From Ruoffia tabacinasalis (lineage in GTDB: Bacteria; Bacillota; Bacilli; Lactobacillales; Aerococcaceae): 64,000 bases of DNA. Below the pieces are notes generated by a model. That model was not told where the DNA came from and did no database searches. It saw only the letters and a program-made list of their open reading frames with translations. This document shows positions 61,166 to 64,000 of the stretch, piece by piece. The translations under genes and the position numbers were made by a program. Positions within the stretch are counted from its first letter, which is position 1; each line of letters begins with the position of its first letter. The DNA lies in the NCBI RefSeq assembly GCF_042652985.1, contig NZ_JBHSHQ010000061.1, positions 1 through 64,000 on the forward strand, read 5' to 3'.

Positions 61166-61620
61166 TTATTTTTCCAAACCTGCTGCTTCCAAGTCGCTAA
61201 TAATAATTTTCTTCATGTTCATCAAGGCTTGAATTTGAGCGTCAGTTTGTTGCAATTCATTTAAGTGACTCGGGATAATTTGCCAAGAAAGACCGTACGC
61301 ATCCTTAACCCAACCACATTGCTCACTTTCTGGAACGTGAGATAATTTTGACCAGTAGTAGTCAATCTCCTCCTGATCTTCGCAAGCAATCGTAAATGAA
61401 ATTGCTTCGTTAAATCGGAAATACGGACCGCCATCTAGACCAATAAATTTCTGGCCATTCAATACAAATTCAGCATGAATAACTTTGCCAGCCATGCCTT
61501 TAAATTGCTCATTTAAAGACTCATCCAGATAATATTCGATGAGTGTGACTTTGAGTTAGGAAAAATAGAAACATAATAATTAATTGCTTCTTCACAATTA
61601 TTATCTGAAAACCATAATGA
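61166..61620 (-). pseudogene. VOC family (PhnB/3-dmu-9-like) protein, frameshifted
   Basis: The 109-residue open part (61495-61166) begins MAGKVIHAEFVLNGQKFIGL and contains EQCGWVKDAYGLSWQIIPS, a typical C-terminal part of the family. The frame reads upstream to VTLIEYYLDESLNEQFKG. In another frame the missing N-terminal part WFSDNNCEEAINYYVSIFPN then SK is clear, ending at about 61545. One missing base in the AAA (TTT on plus) run at the junction would rejoin them. The true start codon is unclear. It may be decay or a base-call error. Confidence 0.7.
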
Positions 61621-61780
61621 TAGGATAATGTTTTTTTATTTTACCATTACAAAATATCAAAACAAAATAATCCCATCAGACGAATAATATAAGTAAATAT
61701 TTCTAATTATTTTCTAATAAGCGTGTAAAATAAGGCTCACTTGTATTATAATGATAGAATATAAAGTGAGGTGAATAGGA

Positions 61781-62284
61781 ATGTTTAAAACAAATAATTT
61801 AGTTAAAATCGCGTTGTTAACTGCCTTAACGACAGCGATTTCCCTATTAGTGATTATTCCGGTTCCAGCAATGAACGGATTTGTTACATTATGTGAGGCG
61901 GGTATATATTTAGGTGCAGTCTTACTTGGTCCCGCAGGTGGTTTTTGGGTGGGGGCATTGAGTGGTGGACTTATTGATATTTTATCTGGCGCACCGCAAT
62001 GGGCTTTATTCTCGATTATCATCCATGGTATTCAAGGATTATTAGTTGGATATTTATATCAGAAATTTACAAGTACCTTTAAACTAAGTATAAGTTTAGT
62101 ACTTGGAAGTGCGAGCATGATTGTCGGCTACTTCATAGCAACCATGTTATTATATACTTGGCCAGCAGCGATGGCGTCAATTCCAGGGAATCTCGTGCAG
62201 ACGGTTTTTGGAAGTTTAGTTACGATCGTCGTATTAAAAGGCCTTAAGAAAACAAGTTTTAATCCAGCCAAAGAAGGTAATTAA
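61781..62284 (+). CDS. ECF transporter S component (substrate unknown)
   Basis: A 167-residue, six-helix membrane protein. NLVKIALLTALTTAISLLVI at the start and the VTLCEAGIYLGAVLLGPAGG / FWVGALSGGLIDIL blocks (about 35-70) fit ECF vitamin-binding subunits. AGTGAGGTGAAT precedes the ATG; TATAAT at 61745-61750 may be the -10. The YwlG gene begins at the next base. The shared EcfA/A'/T module must be elsewhere. Confidence 0.8.
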   Translation: MFKTNNLVKIALLTALTTAISLLVIIPVPAMNGFVTLCEAGIYLGAVLLGPAGGFWVGALSGGLIDILSGAPQWALFSIIIHGIQGLLVGYLYQKFTSTFKLSISLVLGSASMIVGYFIATMLLYTWPAAMASIPGNLVQTVFGSLVTIVVLKGLKKTSFNPAKEGN

Positions 62285-62830
62285 ATGTACACTGATAATT
62301 TAACGAATGATTTAATTCAAATTGTAGAAGATGTAATAGAGGTAGCCCAATTACAAGCAGGGAATACTTTTGTTTTAGGGTGTAGTACAAGTGAAGTTGT
62401 TGGTGGCATGATTGGGAAAAATTCCAGTCAAGAAGTCGGCGAACTCATTGTGTCAACACTGAAAGAGTATTTAGACCAGCATCGAATTAATTTAGCCGTT
62501 CAAGGATGCGAGCATTTGAACAGAGCGCTCGTCGTTGAACGCGCTTATGCTAAGCAAGCGGACTTAGACGAAGTATTTGTTGTGCCAGCTTTAAATGCTG
62601 GAGGTGCAGCGTCGGTGGCAGCTTTCAAATACTTTAGGGATCCTGTTGTCGTCGAACACATTGTCGCGCAAGCTGGATTAGACATTGGAGACACAGCAAT
62701 TGGTATGCATGTTAAACATGTCCAAGTACCCGTGCGCCCAAGCATTAAGGAATTAGGCTCAGCCCATGTAACTGCTTTAAGAACTCGACCAAAATTCATT
62801 GGGGGACCTCGCGCCCAGTACGCTAATTAA
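62285..62830 (+). CDS. UPF0340 family protein (YwlG-like, TIGR01440)
   Basis: A 181-residue cytosolic protein. FVLGCSTSEVVGGMIGKNSS (about 30-49), AVQGCEHLNRALVVER (about 76-91), PALNAGGAASVAAF and the C-terminal RTRPKFIGGPRAQY are family signatures. It directly abuts the ECF gene (ATG follows its TAA), so the two are translationally linked. The function is not established. Confidence 0.88.
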   Translation: MYTDNLTNDLIQIVEDVIEVAQLQAGNTFVLGCSTSEVVGGMIGKNSSQEVGELIVSTLKEYLDQHRINLAVQGCEHLNRALVVERAYAKQADLDEVFVVPALNAGGAASVAAFKYFRDPVVVEHIVAQAGLDIGDTAIGMHVKHVQVPVRPSIKELGSAHVTALRTRPKFIGGPRAQYAN

Positions 62831-62854
62831 GGAAAACATTAAGGAGCGGAATGT

Positions 62855-63398
62855 ATGAGTCTTTTTTCAAATGAAGATAAGATATCACAATGAAAAGATT
62901 TAGTTGCGATTAAATCAGTGAATAGAAATAAAATCGAAGTTGATGAAGCACGCGTCAATTTAGTAGCTGAATTAGGAAGCGGTAGCCCGTGATCGGAATT
63001 TTAAATCATATGGATGGGGTGTCATAAGGAGATGCTACTGATTGGATACATGATCCCTTTGTCTTAAGTGAATAAGACGATAAGCTACATGGACACGGTA
63101 CTTCGGATATGAAAGCAGGATTAATAGCACTAGTCACTGCGATGATTGAAATTAAAGAAGCCAATGCCTTTCCTCCAGGAACGCTACGCTTATTATTTAC
63201 TGCGGGTGAGGAAAGTGCGCAACACGGGTCAAAATATTTACATGAAAATGGCTACATTGGTGACATTGAAGCAATGATTATTGCTGAACCAACAGGTGAT
63301 GTCACAGACACATCGAATTTACTGAATGATAAAGACGCTTATTTTAACTTTGTGATATTTATATTGAACTGATTACAAAATTTGCTGAAGGCAAATAA
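62855..63398 (+). pseudogene. M20 peptidase (ArgE/DapE type) remnant
   Basis: AAGGAGCGG and ATG 62855 open a frame beginning MSLFSNEDKISQ, stopped by TGA, then KDLVAIKSVNRN. A lost base near 62990 shifts into VIGILNHMDG, with two TAA stops before DDKLHGHGTSDMKAGLIA and LLFTAGEESAQHGSKYLHEN. The dimerisation domain is deleted, and the end reads ELITKFAEGK. Four lesions and a large deletion make this a clear relic, unlike the intact M20 gene at 47070. Confidence 0.85.
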
Positions 63399-63438
63399 TT
63401 GAACGACGCGTACAAATTCAATGGAGGGTGAATGAATT

Positions 63439-63873
63439 ATGACGATGAGATACACTCAAGCACAAATTCCTGAGGTCTCTCTTGTGAAGATAGATACCTT
63501 AATAGATGCGCATACGTTAGAAAATTATCCAGAACATGAGAATTTAGAATCTAAACTGTATGCGATTGAAGCCGTGAATGAATCTGGCTTTGCAGGCGGC
63601 ATCGCCTTTACAAAACAATTTGAGACAGCGCATGTGAATGCATTGGCTGTAGAAAAAGCGTATCGTGGTCAACAAATTGGATCTGGTCTATTAAAGGAAA
63701 TGGAGCAGTATGCTGAATCCATTGGAGTACATACCGTTTCCTTATCAACCTTGAGTTACCAAGCCTTAGATTTCTATCAGAAATTAGGTTACACATTATC
63801 AGGTTCAATGACCGATTATCCAAGACGTGGTCTGACCAAATATGCTTTATACAAACGCCTGCCAAATTATTAA
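63439..63873 (+). CDS. GNAT family N-acetyltransferase
   Basis: A 144-residue acetyltransferase. VNALAVEKAYRGQQIGSGLL (about 65-84) is the acetyl-CoA motif (RxxxIGxxL) and TLSYQALDFYQKLGYTLSG (about 98-116) the C-terminal beta-alpha element. GGAGGGTGAAT precedes the start. It is monocistronic with a strong terminator. The substrate is unknown. Confidence 0.85.
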   Translation: MTMRYTQAQIPEVSLVKIDTLIDAHTLENYPEHENLESKLYAIEAVNESGFAGGIAFTKQFETAHVNALAVEKAYRGQQIGSGLLKEMEQYAESIGVHTVSLSTLSYQALDFYQKLGYTLSGSMTDYPRRGLTKYALYKRLPNY

Positions 63874-63878
63874 CTAAA

Positions 63879-63921
63879 GAAAAAGTCCTAGAAAAGAGTG
63901 ATCTCTTCTAGGACTTTTTGC
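63879..63921 (+). terminator. Strong intrinsic terminator
   Basis: AAAAAGTCCTAGAA pairs with TTCTAGGACTTTTT. It could act in both directions. Confidence 0.88.
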
Positions 63922-64000
63922 TTAAGGATTTTTCGAATGGTTTGTGGGGTTTTCATAGAACATAAGTATTGTCGAATTTGTTTTAAGAAGAATGTCATCT
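63922..64000. other. Window end, unresolved
   Basis: A minus-strand frame is open from the window edge to 63893 but is too short to judge. No other element is seen. Confidence 0.3.

Noticed and set aside
63893..63998. Minus-strand 36-codon ORF at the window end
   Set aside because: It ends inside a terminator stem and its start cannot be judged because the window stops; composition alone is not enough.

Overview
The window looks like chromosome of a low-GC Gram-positive of the order Lactobacillales. The codons are A/T-rich, Shine-Dalgarno sites are strong (AGGAGG/AGGTGA), and PTS sugar transporters dominate. There is also a ComK-like protein, a NiaR repressor and a remnant of a type II-A CRISPR locus. 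An Aerococcaceae/Carnobacteriaceae-type host is my best guess, by inference only. I see no rRNA, tRNA, prophage or insertion sequence.

Layout. 1-629: an orphan tracrRNA gene (minus strand) and one CRISPR repeat, with no cas genes. 630-8105: UDP-glucose dehydrogenase, a stress-type SDR, a mechanosensitive-channel-like protein, a 4-OT tautomerase, a fructosamine-kinase-like enzyme, a DUF2179 protein, a YdcF protein and an acyltransferase. 8251-26417: a sugar block with a glucose-type EIICBA, a cellobiose/lichenan-type lic operon, a LicT/RAT-controlled beta-glucoside EIIBCA, four GH1 6-phospho-beta-glucosidases, a HAD phosphatase and a histidine phosphatase. 26691-29997: a complete mannose-family PTS (manL-M-N-O). 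30424-34172: a YsnF-like stress protein, a UDP-HexNAc dehydrogenase and a GalU-like enzyme. 34173-37528: a ComK-like protein divergent from an amidase-fold protein and a seven-LysM secreted protein. 37547-42097: a flavoprotein, a candidate niacin ECF S component with NiaR, a tandem paralogue pair, and rplM-rpsI with its leader. 42114-54335: miscellaneous accessory and housekeeping genes, including a leader-peptide/attenuator in front of an oppA-M20 pair, azlCD and an orphan arcA. 54492-59774: manA, a ROK sugar kinase, and an RpiR regulator divergent from a GH4 6-phospho-beta-glucosidase. 59798-64000: small genes and several broken genes.

How it fits together. PTS importers deliver phosphorylated glucose, cellobiose, aryl-beta-glucosides and mannose. 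Five 6-phospho-glycosidases (4 GH1, 1 GH4), ManA and the ROK kinase feed the sugars to glycolysis. Three kinds of control are visible: LicR (PRD activator), LicT/RAT antitermination at two sites, and a 17-bp operator found in identical form beside the RpiR gene and, 35 kb away, upstream of a GH1 gene. The latter suggests one RpiR regulon. Several cre-like sites suggest CcpA control.

The most unusual elements are: (1) the tracrRNA/repeat remnant, in which the anti-repeat and the single repeat lie exactly one spacer length apart; (2) arrays of about 41-bp tandem imperfect hairpins in four unrelated sequence families at seven intergenic sites, two of which bracket the mannose PTS operon; (3) a 24-codon leader ORF with tandem Trp codons inside a hairpin cascade; (4) several genes broken by what is always the loss of one base, usually in an A run, which may be real decay or a sequencing artefact.
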